Shown in pieces: positions 17,966 through 25,889 of a stretch of 64,000 nt of DNA. This DNA comes from Hoeflea_A sp965249925 (GTDB taxonomy: Bacteria > Pseudomonadota > Alphaproteobacteria > Rhizobiales > Rhizobiaceae): positions 4,712,001 to 4,776,000 of the forward strand of contig OZ252260.1 of assembly GCA_965249925.1 (NCBI GenBank), written 5' to 3'. Position 1 is the stretch's first letter; every line of letters begins with the position of its first letter. The notes beneath the pieces are model-generated. The model worked only from the letters and a program-made list of their open reading frames with translations, was not told the origin of the DNA and did not search any database. The position numbers and the translations under genes are program-made.

Positions 17966-18952
17966 CTAGTTGTTTTCCTTCAACTGTGCCACGTGCGGCT
18001 CGAGCAATTCCATACTGTCCGCCCAGAGCTTTTCAAACTCGCCGGGTGGGACATAGTTGATCATGTTGCTTAAATCGCCAAGCGCTTCGGCGAAGGCTTC
18101 GCTTTGTATTGTCTTGCCGATGGCATCCTGCAGCAGCTTCACCCGGTCTGCAGGTGTGTCCGCTGGAACGACCAGCCCGCCCCAGCCGAGGGACGCATTG
18201 CCCCAGCCGATTTCCACACCCTGGTCCTTGGCTGTTGCCAGATCGGGCGCCAGTGGATGAGGCTTGTCGCTGATGAGTCCAAGGTGCTTGACCTGCCCTT
18301 CCATGATCTTGGTGGCTGGAACGACTCCGACGGCCACGTCCAGAGAACCGTTAAGCAGTCCGGTCATGTTGTCGCCCATGCAGCCCGTATTGTTTGGGAC
18401 CGGATTGAAAGCCAACCCTGCCGAACGCATGAACTGTTCACCGACCAGCCTCGGTACCGACTGCGCCGCGCACACGCCGTAATTCAGCTTGCCGCCCTTG
18501 TCGTTTGCCCAGGCAACAAGCTCGCTGATGTCGTCGGCCGGGTGGTCGGCAGCGACCGTTACTGTAAACGGAATGGCCATGACGCCGGCAATGGGAATGT
18601 AGCTGGAGTTGTCGTAAGGCAGATCAGGATTGAACAGCTTGCCGGCAATCTGGGGCGCGACCCAGTTGTTGAGCAGCGTATAGCCGTCCGGTTCCGCATT
18701 GGCGCCCTCCGCCATGGATTTCTTACCGCCCGCGCCCTGGACATTGTTGATGACAAAGGGCTGATCGAGCTCCTTGGATGCCAGCTCCCCTAGGGTGCGC
18801 AGCACGGTTTCTACAGGATCACCCGGTGCCCAAGGATAAATGACGGTGATTGGTTTTTCCGGAAAATCGGCATTTGCCGGCGCAGCAAAGAGGAGCAATC
18901 CGGTTGCAGCTGCCGCCATAAGCGAACGGGTAACATTGGTGGATGTCCGCAT
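17966..18952 (-). CDS. tctC: tripartite tricarboxylate transporter substrate-binding protein TctC (Bug family)
   Basis: A 328-aa periplasmic binding protein. The start at 18952 (MRTSTNVTRS) follows GGGAGGAAAT and gives a proper signal peptide (LMAAAATGLLLFAAPANA, cleavage before DFPEKPI); the longer open frame to 19189 overlaps the divergent LysR gene and is not used. Family signatures: KPITVIYPWAPGDPVETVLR, INNVQGAGGKKSMAEGA, DGYTLL, and GWGNASLGWGGLVVPADTPADRVKLL. It delivers the ligand to TctAB. First gene of tctCBA and divergent from a LysR regulator likely to control it. Confidence 0.9.
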   Translation of the reverse strand: MRTSTNVTRSLMAAAATGLLLFAAPANADFPEKPITVIYPWAPGDPVETVLRTLGELASKELDQPFVINNVQGAGGKKSMAEGANAEPDGYTLLNNWVAPQIAGKLFNPDLPYDNSSYIPIAGVMAIPFTVTVAADHPADDISELVAWANDKGGKLNYGVCAAQSVPRLVGEQFMRSAGLAFNPVPNNTGCMGDNMTGLLNGSLDVAVGVVPATKIMEGQVKHLGLISDKPHPLAPDLATAKDQGVEIGWGNASLGWGGLVVPADTPADRVKLLQDAIGKTIQSEAFAEALGDLSNMINYVPPGEFEKLWADSMELLEPHVAQLKENN

Positions 18953-19084
18953 GATTTCCTCCCTGTTCATGAAAGACATTCTGTTCAGTTCCGAAGGCCA
19001 AAATGGCTCAGCAAAGGCCCGCGGGAGATTGCAAAAGAGTACACCGCCGCTATGATCAAACAACACAATATTTGGGTCTTCTCC

Positions 19085-19099
19085 ATTCCTGTTTGGAAT
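19085..19099. promoter_or_regulatory. LysR-type T-N11-A box
   Basis: ATTCCTGTTTGGAAT is a dyad with 5-bp arms and the T-N11-A form bound by LysR proteins. It lies 7 bp before the LysR start and about 130 bp upstream of tctC, so it could serve both. Inference from pattern and position. Confidence 0.5.
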
Positions 19100-19106
19100 A
19101 CCGAAA

Positions 19107-20003
19107 ATGGAAACACAACATATCGGTTTCATTCGGTGTGTCGCTGAAAATGGCAATATCTCCGCGGCTGCACGCCAGCTCGGCATCACTCAACCGGCCC
19201 TTACAAAGATTGTTTCGCGCATGGAAGATGTCGTCGGCGCAAAGCTTTTCGAGCGGGGGCCGCGCGGGGTTTCGCTCACTCCGTTGGGCAAACTTTATCT
19301 GGAAAGAATGGAGCGGGTTGAGCAGGAAATGCTTAATCTGACAACGGAAGTTCGGGCCAATCAGCTGGGTATAAGCGGAACGGTCAAACTTGGTGTCGGA
19401 CAATTCTGGCTGGGCCGCATATTGCCGCAAGTAATTGCAAGACTTTCGGAAAATTCACCAGACATACAGATAAAAATCCAAACTGGCGCCCGCGAGGACC
19501 TGCTGCTGAAACTGCGCAGGGGCGAGATTGACTACTTGCTCGGGCGCATTACCGATGATTTGCCGCTGGAATTCTCAGGCGAAGCGCTGGCGGAAGTGCG
19601 TTTGTTTCTGGTGGTGCGCGAGAACCATCCGATCCTGGACCATAACCAACCCATTACGCCCGAAAAGCTCGACCGGTTTGGCTGGATCCTGCCACCCCCG
19701 GCTGACCCGACAATCAAATACGTTTTCACCGACCATGGCTTTGAGCCGCCTGTCCCGGCAGTGGAAGCCGTTTCGCAGAATTTGATTTTCGGACTGCTAC
19801 ATGCCGGTGACTACGTCACGATCATGCCCGAGATAACGACCAGCCAGAACTTTGCCGGGCTGCGTAAGATCGAGGTTGATTGGATGGGCTGGTCCAGACA
19901 CGCAGGGGTCATCCGGATGAACCATCGACCATTGTTGCCCTGCTGCGACAAGTTCCTCGATTTGCTGCGTGCAGAAATGGCGCATCCGTCCGTTGACCGT
20001 TAA
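19107..20003 (+). CDS. LysR-family transcriptional regulator of the tct/sulfatase cluster
   Basis: A 298-aa LysR regulator. The N-terminal helix-turn-helix reads ISAAARQLGITQPALTKIVSRMEDVVGAKLFERGPRGVSLTPLG, followed by a periplasmic-binding-like effector domain from about residue 90. It is divergent from tctC across 154 bp that contain a T-N11-A dyad at 19085-19099. The usual inference is that it senses the transported acid or an intermediate and controls tctCBA, perhaps also the sulfatase operon beyond. Confidence 0.88.
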   Translation: METQHIGFIRCVAENGNISAAARQLGITQPALTKIVSRMEDVVGAKLFERGPRGVSLTPLGKLYLERMERVEQEMLNLTTEVRANQLGISGTVKLGVGQFWLGRILPQVIARLSENSPDIQIKIQTGAREDLLLKLRRGEIDYLLGRITDDLPLEFSGEALAEVRLFLVVRENHPILDHNQPITPEKLDRFGWILPPPADPTIKYVFTDHGFEPPVPAVEAVSQNLIFGLLHAGDYVTIMPEITTSQNFAGLRKIEVDWMGWSRHAGVIRMNHRPLLPCCDKFLDLLRAEMAHPSVDR

Positions 20004-20208
20004 CGCTTTCTAATGATCGAACATCGCTTGATCCGAAAAGCCACCATGCATCAGTAGCACCGGGTGACATGTTCACACGATTCTGTTTGCTGCCGAATGC
20101 TTAAACCGGAACGGACGTCTGTGTTACAAGGACACATGATGTGTGTTGCATGGCGTCCCGCACGCGCCTCGGAAGCATTTACGGCGTTCTGCAAATCATG
20201 CATCAAAC

Positions 20209-20505
20209 CTAGGATTCATCTAGTCTCGTGTAATGCCGCATTTCTGAAATGTCATCCACGTAGGGTCGAATGTGTGCAAAGAACTGTTTGAATTCCCGGC
20301 TGCCACGAAATTTCCGCATGTGATCTTCAGCCGATGTCCATTCGATACGCAAGATGAACTCGCCGGGATCATCGTCGCACTGACAGATATCGAAGGACAT
20401 TGCATAGGGGGAGGCCATGAGTGGCTCTTTAGCGGCAGAGTAGGACGCAATGAAATCCTCCCGTTTGTCTGCGGCGATCGTGTAGCGGATGTATTCGATG
20501 GTCAT
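20209..20505 (-). CDS. ABM-fold putative monooxygenase
   Basis: A 98-aa dimeric alpha-beta barrel protein of the antibiotic biosynthesis monooxygenase type (EYIRYTIAADKREDFIASY, EFILRIEWTSAEDHMRKFRGS, FKQFFAHIRPYV). Such proteins act on quinols or as cofactor-free oxygenases. Good ribosome site (GGAGAGG) before the ATG. It lies downstream of the SDR at 20723-21460 on the same strand, 217 bp apart, so membership of that transcript is possible. Its family is compatible with the quinone-related chemistry of the neighbouring cluster. Confidence 0.75.
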   Translation of the reverse strand: MTIEYIRYTIAADKREDFIASYSAAKEPLMASPYAMSFDICQCDDDPGEFILRIEWTSAEDHMRKFRGSREFKQFFAHIRPYVDDISEMRHYTRLDES

Positions 20506-20722
20506 CGATGACCTCTCCTATTGCTTTGTGTCGTGGTGGACCCTTGGTGCAACATAGCAGACCAGCGCAAAGCTCATCCCGACAGCTGGGCCAAGACCAG
20601 CATGGACACTACGTTGTCGCAACGCCTGTCGAGCATCCCTCCTACACTCCTGGATCCGCCGACCTGTTCGATGAAATCAGCCCGTAGCCGTATTCGATTT
20701 CGTGTTAGAAGTACTGAGATTG

Positions 20723-21460
20723 CTATCGCGAAGCGTATTGTCGGATCATGTGGCCGCCATCGACGTCCAGGATCTGGCCAGTCAGGTATCCGTTGGTGAG
20801 GGAAGCCAGAACGGCCTGTGCGACTTCGGGCGGCAGGCCAACGCGACCGATTGGCAGGCTTTCCCCGGTGTTTTGATACATCGCTTCGCGGGTATCCTCA
20901 GGCATTGCCGCATAGGCGTCCGACCGGACCATACCGGGGGACATGCAGTTGACGCGAATGTCGGGGCCAAGCTCAAGGGCCAGGGCGCGGGTCAAGGCCT
21001 CCACGGCGCCGTTGACGGCGCCGAGGCCTGCGCAGTTTTCGCCGGGCCGGCGGCTGAGCACGCCGGAAAACAGCATGATTGCGCCACCCTTGCGGAGCTT
21101 GGGCAGAACCTCGCGTGCCGTCACATAGGGGCCGAAGAACTTGGCGTCGAACATCTGGCGCAATGGCCCGGTCTCCGACGTGGCGAACGGCCCGTGTGCG
21201 GCGCTCGATGCGGAGATCACGAGATAGTCAATCGGGGGCAGCGCGGCAGCCCAAGCTTTCACCGCCTTCTCGTCGGTCATGTTGACAGTGCTGTATTGCG
21301 TGCCGTGACCGATCTCCTCTGCGGCCTTTGCCAGTTTGACCTCCGACCGGCTTGCAATCAGCACGTCTGCGCCGAGATTTGCGGCCATGTCGGCTATGGC
21401 ACGACCAATGCCGGAGCCGCCGCCGACGATCAGTATGGTTTTGTTTTCAAGAGTGAACAT
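20723..21460 (-). CDS. SDR-like protein lacking the catalytic Tyr/Lys (copy 1)
   Basis: A 245-aa Rossmann protein of the SDR superfamily. The ATG at 21460 follows a GAGG site; the frame extends four codons further to a TTG with no benefit. The dinucleotide motif IVGGGSGIGR is intact, and SPGMVRSDAY and DVDGGH close the domain, but where classical enzymes have YxxxK this one reads LGAVN (Leu146, Asn150) and NNAG is replaced by SASS. It may use a different chemistry or be non-catalytic. Operator copy A (21507-21525) lies 46 bp upstream. Two paralogs with the same changes are at 21760 and 38396. Confidence 0.85.
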   Translation of the reverse strand: MFTLENKTILIVGGGSGIGRAIADMAANLGADVLIASRSEVKLAKAAEEIGHGTQYSTVNMTDEKAVKAWAAALPPIDYLVISASSAAHGPFATSETGPLRQMFDAKFFGPYVTAREVLPKLRKGGAIMLFSGVLSRRPGENCAGLGAVNGAVEALTRALALELGPDIRVNCMSPGMVRSDAYAAMPEDTREAMYQNTGESLPIGRVGLPPEVAQAVLASLTNGYLTGQILDVDGGHMIRQYASR

Positions 21461-21506
21461 GGGCAACCTCAATCTGCCGCTGGGGCAAAAACAGTGTCTT
21501 TTTTAA

Positions 21507-21525
21507 TGTTATTAGAGTAGTAACA
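21507..21525. promoter_or_regulatory. 19-bp operator copy A (Rrf2-cluster motif)
   Basis: TGTTATTAGAGTAGTAACA, a copy of the 19-bp near-palindrome shared by seven gene-start regions. It faces the minus-strand SDR gene at 20723-21460. Confidence 0.7.
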
Positions 21526-21719
21526 TATATACGTCAATGTCCGTCGAATTCTCACGTGGGCAGTGATTCTGGTCCTGAACGGCGTCACCTTCAGGTGTTT
21601 TCATTGTCATCAGATTTCGCATAAGAAACGAAAAAAATTGTGCGATTGCGCTCTGTCCAGTATTCGATGACCATCAAGGATTCACGGCACTTTCCGATTG
21701 ACACCACTCTTGCAATATA

Positions 21720-21738
21720 TGTTATTGTAGAAATAACA
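21720..21738. promoter_or_regulatory. 19-bp operator copy B (Rrf2-cluster motif)
   Basis: TGTTATTGTAGAAATAACA, 21 bp before the GTG start at 21760, where repressor binding would block transcription or initiation of the plus-strand SDR and quinone reductase genes. Confidence 0.75.
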
Positions 21739-21759
21739 TTATGGAAAGAGGGGCGCCCC

Positions 21760-22521
21760 GTGAGTGAATCCAAATCAGATGCAGGTCAGACTGCGGCCCT
21801 GTCGGGAAAGTCGGTCCTGATTGTTGGCGGCTCGAGCGGCATCGGGCGGGCGATCGCCGGCGCGGCGCGGTCGTCAGGGGCACATGTGCACATTGCCGGC
21901 AGGGACAAGGCGAGGCTCGAGGAGACCGCCGCCGAACTGGGGGTGAATGCGGCTGGAACTCTCGATGCGACGAACGAGTCCTCGGTCAGGAAGTTTGCTA
22001 CAAAGATCGACGACATCGATCATCTGGTGCTGACCGTCTCCACCTCGGCCGCCGGTCTGGGCGTGACGGTCGACATGGCGCAAATGGACCTGGCGGCTGC
22101 GCAGACTTTCTTTCAGGGCAAGTTCTGGGCGCAGTACCAAATTGCCCAGGCCGTGCTGCCCCGGCTTGCGAGCGACGGTTCGATCACCTTCACCTCCGGT
22201 GTCGCCGTCCGCAGGTCGCTCCCCGGACATACGGTTGTCGCCGCCAACAACGCTGCCATCGAGGCGGCGGCCAGGCAATTGGCCAAGGAAATTGCGCCGG
22301 TGCGGGTGAACACGATCTCTCCTGGCCTGACCGCAACGCGTGCCTACGACCACATGAAGCCGCAAAAGCGGGCTGAATTTTTCAGCCATGTTACAGCCAA
22401 CCAACCGGTGTCCCGCCCAGGCACACCCGAAGAAATCGCGCAAGCCTATCTGTTTGCAATGACGGCGAGCTATTTGACCGGCACGATCATCGACATCGAT
22501 GGCGGCTTTCTGGTGCAGTGA
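21760..22521 (+). CDS. SDR-like protein lacking the catalytic Tyr/Lys (copy 2)
   Basis: A 253-aa SDR-superfamily protein. I choose GTG at 21760 (MSESKSDAGQ), preceded by AGAGGGG; the upstream open frame to 21640 would run across the operator at 21720-21738. Cofactor motif IVGGSSGIGR is intact. The active-site block after TSG (Ser146) reads VVAANN, so Tyr is Val160 and Lys is Asn164. The C-terminus has SPGLTATRAY and DIDGGFL. It is followed 7 bp later by a flavin quinone reductase gene and forms a two-gene operon under operator B. Confidence 0.83.
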   Translation: MSESKSDAGQTAALSGKSVLIVGGSSGIGRAIAGAARSSGAHVHIAGRDKARLEETAAELGVNAAGTLDATNESSVRKFATKIDDIDHLVLTVSTSAAGLGVTVDMAQMDLAAAQTFFQGKFWAQYQIAQAVLPRLASDGSITFTSGVAVRRSLPGHTVVAANNAAIEAAARQLAKEIAPVRVNTISPGLTATRAYDHMKPQKRAEFFSHVTANQPVSRPGTPEEIAQAYLFAMTASYLTGTIIDIDGGFLVQ

Positions 22522-22528
22522 GGCGTTG

Positions 22529-23113
22529 ATGAACATATTGACCATTGTTGCCAATCCCAAGGATCCAAGCTTCACCCGCCGCATGAACGAGATCTTTGTC
22601 GAAGCAGCCAATGCCAAGGGGCATACCGTCCGAAGCCGCGACCTTTACGCCATGGGTTTCAACCCGGTTGCCAGCGCAGAGGACCTGACCGGCAATCTGC
22701 GCGGTGATGTGGCCGAGGATGTGCGGATCGAGCAGGAGCATGTGCGCTGGGCCGATCTGATTGTCATGGTGCATCCGATCTGGTGGATCGACCGGCCGGC
22801 AATCATGAAGGGCTATATCGACCGCGTTTTTGCGCTCGGCTTTGCCTATGGCTACCGGTCCGACAGCGAGGAGGGCGGCCTGAAAGGCAAGAAGGCGGTG
22901 CTTCTGACGTGCTCCGGCTCAACCGAGGAGAACTTCACCGAAACCGGAAAGGACAAGGCCATTGAAACGGCCATCCTGAAATACACGCTGGAGTTTTGCG
23001 ACCTGGAAGTGTTGGGTCACCTGCATTTTGGCCCCGTCGGACGCCGGTCTTCGCCCGAGATGATCGAAGGATACCTGGATACGGTGCGGGCGTTTGTCAG
23101 CGACAAGCTCTAA
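22529..23113 (+). CDS. NAD(P)H:quinone oxidoreductase, flavodoxin-like
   Basis: A 194-aa flavodoxin-fold protein of the NQO1/MdaB/KefF group: MNILTIVANPKDPSFTRRMN at the start, DLIVMVHPIWWIDRPAIMKGYIDRVF in the middle (the PxWW..PA..KGYxDRV signature). The ATG at 22529 follows GAGGCG; the frame continuing back into the SDR gene is not used. These enzymes reduce quinones by two electrons using FMN or FAD. The partner SDR ends 7 bp upstream. A related gene at 40618-41337 closes the TRAP operon of the same cluster. Confidence 0.87.
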   Translation: MNILTIVANPKDPSFTRRMNEIFVEAANAKGHTVRSRDLYAMGFNPVASAEDLTGNLRGDVAEDVRIEQEHVRWADLIVMVHPIWWIDRPAIMKGYIDRVFALGFAYGYRSDSEEGGLKGKKAVLLTCSGSTEENFTETGKDKAIETAILKYTLEFCDLEVLGHLHFGPVGRRSSPEMIEGYLDTVRAFVSDKL

Positions 23114-23131
23114 GCTGGTCTTTCCATTCTC

Positions 23132-23437
23132 TCAGGAATGCGTTCCCACCGGCGTTTCACAAAAGCCCGGATATTTGGGGTGCGCCGTCAGCGGTATCAC
23201 ATCAATTTCACTCATATAGGGGTAAAGCGGCATCTTGCGGATCTGTTCCTGTACCGCATCATGATCGGGCATGTTCCAGATTGCGATCACCCCCTTGGCA
23301 TTGGCCTTGCGCCAGATACCGATCAGCCGGCCGCTTTCGTACATGGCGCTGGTCTGTTCCCATTCGTTGGGGAGGATTTCCTCGAGCTTGTCGCCGAGCT
23401 GATTGTAGTCGATCTTCACGTCAATCATGTAGATCAT
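23132..23437 (-). CDS. muconolactone isomerase-like small protein (1)
   Basis: A 101-aa ferredoxin-like protein resembling muconolactone delta-isomerase: MIYMIDVKIDYNQLGDKLEEIL, GVIAIWNMPDHDAVQEQI, PLYPYMSEIDVIPLTAHPKYP. The ATG at 23437 aligns with the start of its neighbour and lies 10 bp after GGGAGG; a GTG at 23446 is too close to that site. Last gene of the eight-gene operon starting at 28262. True muconolactone isomerase acts in the 3-oxoadipate pathway, but no other gene of that pathway is here, so the substrate is probably different. Confidence 0.75.
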   Translation of the reverse strand: MIYMIDVKIDYNQLGDKLEEILPNEWEQTSAMYESGRLIGIWRKANAKGVIAIWNMPDHDAVQEQIRKMPLYPYMSEIDVIPLTAHPKYPGFCETPVGTHS

Positions 23438-23442
23438 CGTGC

Positions 23443-23739
23443 TCACGCCTCCCGATAGGTCTTGCCGTCCGGCCAGAGCGGGTGCGGCACCAGCGGCGTG
23501 ACCTCAGCCTTGGTCAGATAGGGCGCCAAGGGGATGGACCGGATCACCTCGTTGAGATGGGCGTGATCCCTGCAATCCCAGATCACGATCACGCCGCGCC
23601 CCGAGGCCTTGCGCCACTCGACCAGGATGGTGCCCTGGTCCACCAGCTCGCGCACCCGCTCATGCTCGGCCGCCAGGAGCGTGTCGCGCTGATCTCCCAT
23701 GCGGCCATAATCGATCTCGACGTCAATCATGTAGAGCAT
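23443..23739 (-). CDS. muconolactone isomerase-like small protein (2)
   Basis: A 98-aa paralog of the next gene: MLYMIDVEIDYGRMGDQRDTLL, GRGVIVIWDCRDHAHLNEVIRSIPLAPYL, TPLVPHPLWP. The ATG at 23739 follows GAGGAGG. It overlaps the preceding gene by 17 bp and the following open frame slightly, so the three small genes are tightly coupled. Same dimeric alpha-beta barrel family as muconolactone isomerase; the substrate is unknown. Confidence 0.75.
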   Translation of the reverse strand: MLYMIDVEIDYGRMGDQRDTLLAAEHERVRELVDQGTILVEWRKASGRGVIVIWDCRDHAHLNEVIRSIPLAPYLTKAEVTPLVPHPLWPDGKTYREA

Positions 23740-24037
23740 CACGCACCTCCTCGCGAAACAGGACGCTGACTTGGCCGAAATGGCCAAGGCGGATCAGATC
23801 AAAGTCGATAAGGCCGGCAGACACCATAGGAAGCTCGGCGAGACGGGCGCGGGCGGTTTCGAGGCTTTCCGCCTCCAGCACGACAACAACGGCAGGGCGG
23901 TCCGGATCGAAGTAAATCTCGCGCAGAAACCCGTCGCGTTGCATTTGCCAGACCAGCTGCGTTTCGGGAATCTGCAGCGCCTGAATATCCTCAAATGTTG
24001 CGTCCGGCTGGCGGACGGAAATGCCCAGGATCTTCAT
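23723..24037 (-). CDS. small dimeric alpha-beta barrel protein (3), distant relative
   Basis: A 104-aa protein (MKILGISVRQPDATFEDIQALQ, DRPAVVVVLEAESLETARARLAELP, DFDLIRLGHFGQVSVLF). The beta-alpha-beta layout and the LPMVSAGLIDFDL stretch resemble the muconolactone isomerase/YciI-type barrel of its two neighbours, but identity is low. It overlaps the preceding oxidoreductase gene by 4 bp. It could form a hetero-oligomer with the other two; that is only an inference. Confidence 0.6.
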   Translation of the reverse strand: MKILGISVRQPDATFEDIQALQIPETQLVWQMQRDGFLREIYFDPDRPAVVVVLEAESLETARARLAELPMVSAGLIDFDLIRLGHFGQVSVLFREEVRDALHD

Positions 24038-25053
24038 GACGGATCTCCCATGACGCGCACGACGATCTTTCCGGCCTGCCGGCCTGAATCGAGATAGCGA
24101 TGTGCCTCGACAATGTCATCGAGCGTAAACTCGCTGTCGATGATCGGTGCGAGTTTCCCGCTGGTGATCATCCCGGAAATTTCATTGACGGCGCGGCGGC
24201 GACTGTCCGGATCAAGCGTAATTTCCCACAAGGTATAGCCCTGGATCGACGCGCCCTTTTTGAGAAGGTCAATCAACGGAAGCGGAGCCGGCTGACTGTC
24301 CAGCTGGCCGTAGAGAAACACCTTTGCCTTCGGCGCCGCACAGGCAAGGAGATCGGCGACCCCGGGCCCGGCGATCGGATCAAGGCACAGTGTAAAGCCG
24401 CGCCCGTTCGTCAGGCGCATGACCTCATCGGCCAAGGGCGCCTGCGACGTGATCACCACATGATCGGCACCGGCGGTCCGCATCGCTTCGGCCTTGGCCG
24501 CCGTGCGGCTGGTGGCCATCACCTCGGCGCCACGCGCCTTGGCCATCTGGATCGCGCCCAGGCCGACACTCGATGCGCCGGCAGTGACGAGCACGCGATC
24601 CTCCTTGCCGACGTTCCCGTAAAGCACGAGCGGCCCAAAGGCGGTGAGATATTGCTGCCACACGGCGGCGCCTTCCCTCATGCCCAGATTCTCGGGCAGC
24701 GGGACAACGGCTTCCTGGGGAACGACGCACCAATCGCCGTAGACGCCATGGCGCTTCACGTCAAAAGCGGGGATCGTGCAGACCCGGTCACCCGGTGAAA
24801 TCCGGTCCACACAGGGGCCTACGGCCTCAACGATACCGGTACATTCGCGTCCGATACGGGTTGGCATGTCCGCATCCATCATCGGATAGTCGCCGCGCCT
24901 GAGCTGGGCCTCGGAATTGTTCAGGCCGATAAAGGCGACATTGATCAGAACCTCTCCGGTATCCGGATCTCGCGGTGCCATCGTGTCGATTTTGAGTGCG
25001 TCGGGACCACCAAGTTCATGGAGTCGGACGACGCGCGTGCCCGGTGTCGTCAT
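24034..25053 (-). CDS. zinc-independent MDR/quinone-oxidoreductase-type dehydrogenase
   Basis: A 339-aa medium-chain dehydrogenase of the quinone oxidoreductase group. GRECTGIVEAVGPCVDRISPGDRV forms the GroES-like part, and VLVTAGASSVGLGAIQMAKARGAEVMATSRT is the NADP-binding Rossmann fold. The four-Cys structural zinc site of classical alcohol dehydrogenases is absent. The family reduces enones or quinones with NADPH. Start and stop overlap both neighbours by 4 bp, within the operon from 28262. Confidence 0.83.
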   Translation of the reverse strand: MTTPGTRVVRLHELGGPDALKIDTMAPRDPDTGEVLINVAFIGLNNSEAQLRRGDYPMMDADMPTRIGRECTGIVEAVGPCVDRISPGDRVCTIPAFDVKRHGVYGDWCVVPQEAVVPLPENLGMREGAAVWQQYLTAFGPLVLYGNVGKEDRVLVTAGASSVGLGAIQMAKARGAEVMATSRTAAKAEAMRTAGADHVVITSQAPLADEVMRLTNGRGFTLCLDPIAGPGVADLLACAAPKAKVFLYGQLDSQPAPLPLIDLLKKGASIQGYTLWEITLDPDSRRRAVNEISGMITSGKLAPIIDSEFTLDDIVEAHRYLDSGRQAGKIVVRVMGDPS

Positions 25054-25862
25054 GGCATAGCATAACCACCGTTCACGGAGAGAGTCTGCCCCGTGACATA
25101 TTCGGCACGTTTTGAGGCGAGAAACGCGACGGCATTGGCTGCGTCCTGCGGCCAGGTCAATCTTCCGAGGCCCCTGCCGATCGGGTATTGGCGCAGCACC
25201 TTGGCAAGTGTCTCGTTGTTGTCGGCCGTGGCGTCGAGGCGCAGGAAATCCGCCATCGGCGCCTCATGGGCAACTGCTGAAAGGGACACGCAGTTGACGT
25301 TGATGCAGTGCTTGCCGAGTTCCTTGGCGAGCGCCTTGGAAAAGCCGATGGCCGCGGCCTTGGCGCCGGAATAGACCGCCAAGCGCGCCTCGCCAACCCG
25401 ACCGGCATCCGAGACAACGGTGACGATGCGACCCGATTTGCGTTCGATCATGCCGGCCGCAACGACATCGACGCAGTTCATCACGGCCGTGAAGTTCAAT
25501 TCGATGAACTTCTGCCAATGGCCGGGATCCGAGCCGACAAATTCGGGAATGCCGACCTCACCGGAACGGCGCTCGGGCAACACGCCAGCATTGTTGATCA
25601 GGATATCAACGGGTCCGAGCGCCTCTTGTGCTTCCTCGACCGCTCTTGCGACCGCGTTGCGATCCGTCACATCGAAAACGGCAGCATGGGCCGATCCGCC
25701 TGCATCGCGGATTTCCGCGGCGACCTTCTCCGCGCGCTCGGCCACGATATCGTTGACGGCGATCCCGGCGCCCTCGGCTGCCAGTGTCAGGCAAATCTGC
25801 CGTCCAACTCCCTGGCCCCCGCCGGAGACCAGGGCAACCTGTCCGTTCAGATCCATATCCAT
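25050..25862 (-). CDS. SDR-family oxidoreductase, classical
   Basis: A 270-aa classical SDR. VSGGGQGVGR, NNAG and the active-site VVSDAG followed by YSGAK retain the Ser, Tyr and Lys; SVNGGYAMP closes the chain. It lies between an enoyl-CoA hydratase and a quinone-type oxidoreductase. The likely job is oxidation of a 3-hydroxyacyl or cyclic alcohol intermediate, as in beta-oxidation-like routes. This contrasts with four SDR-like proteins of the same cluster that lack the Tyr. Confidence 0.85.
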   Translation of the reverse strand: MDMDLNGQVALVSGGGQGVGRQICLTLAAEGAGIAVNDIVAERAEKVAAEIRDAGGSAHAAVFDVTDRNAVARAVEEAQEALGPVDILINNAGVLPERRSGEVGIPEFVGSDPGHWQKFIELNFTAVMNCVDVVAAGMIERKSGRIVTVVSDAGRVGEARLAVYSGAKAAAIGFSKALAKELGKHCINVNCVSLSAVAHEAPMADFLRLDATADNNETLAKVLRQYPIGRGLGRLTWPQDAANAVAFLASKRAEYVTGQTLSVNGGYAMP

Positions 25863-25889
25863 CTTGCACTTCCCGTTTTGCTCAAGTTC

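Noticed and set aside
18104..18793. Plus-strand 229-aa frame opposite tctC
   Set aside because: Antisense to a well-supported binding protein gene; no motif.
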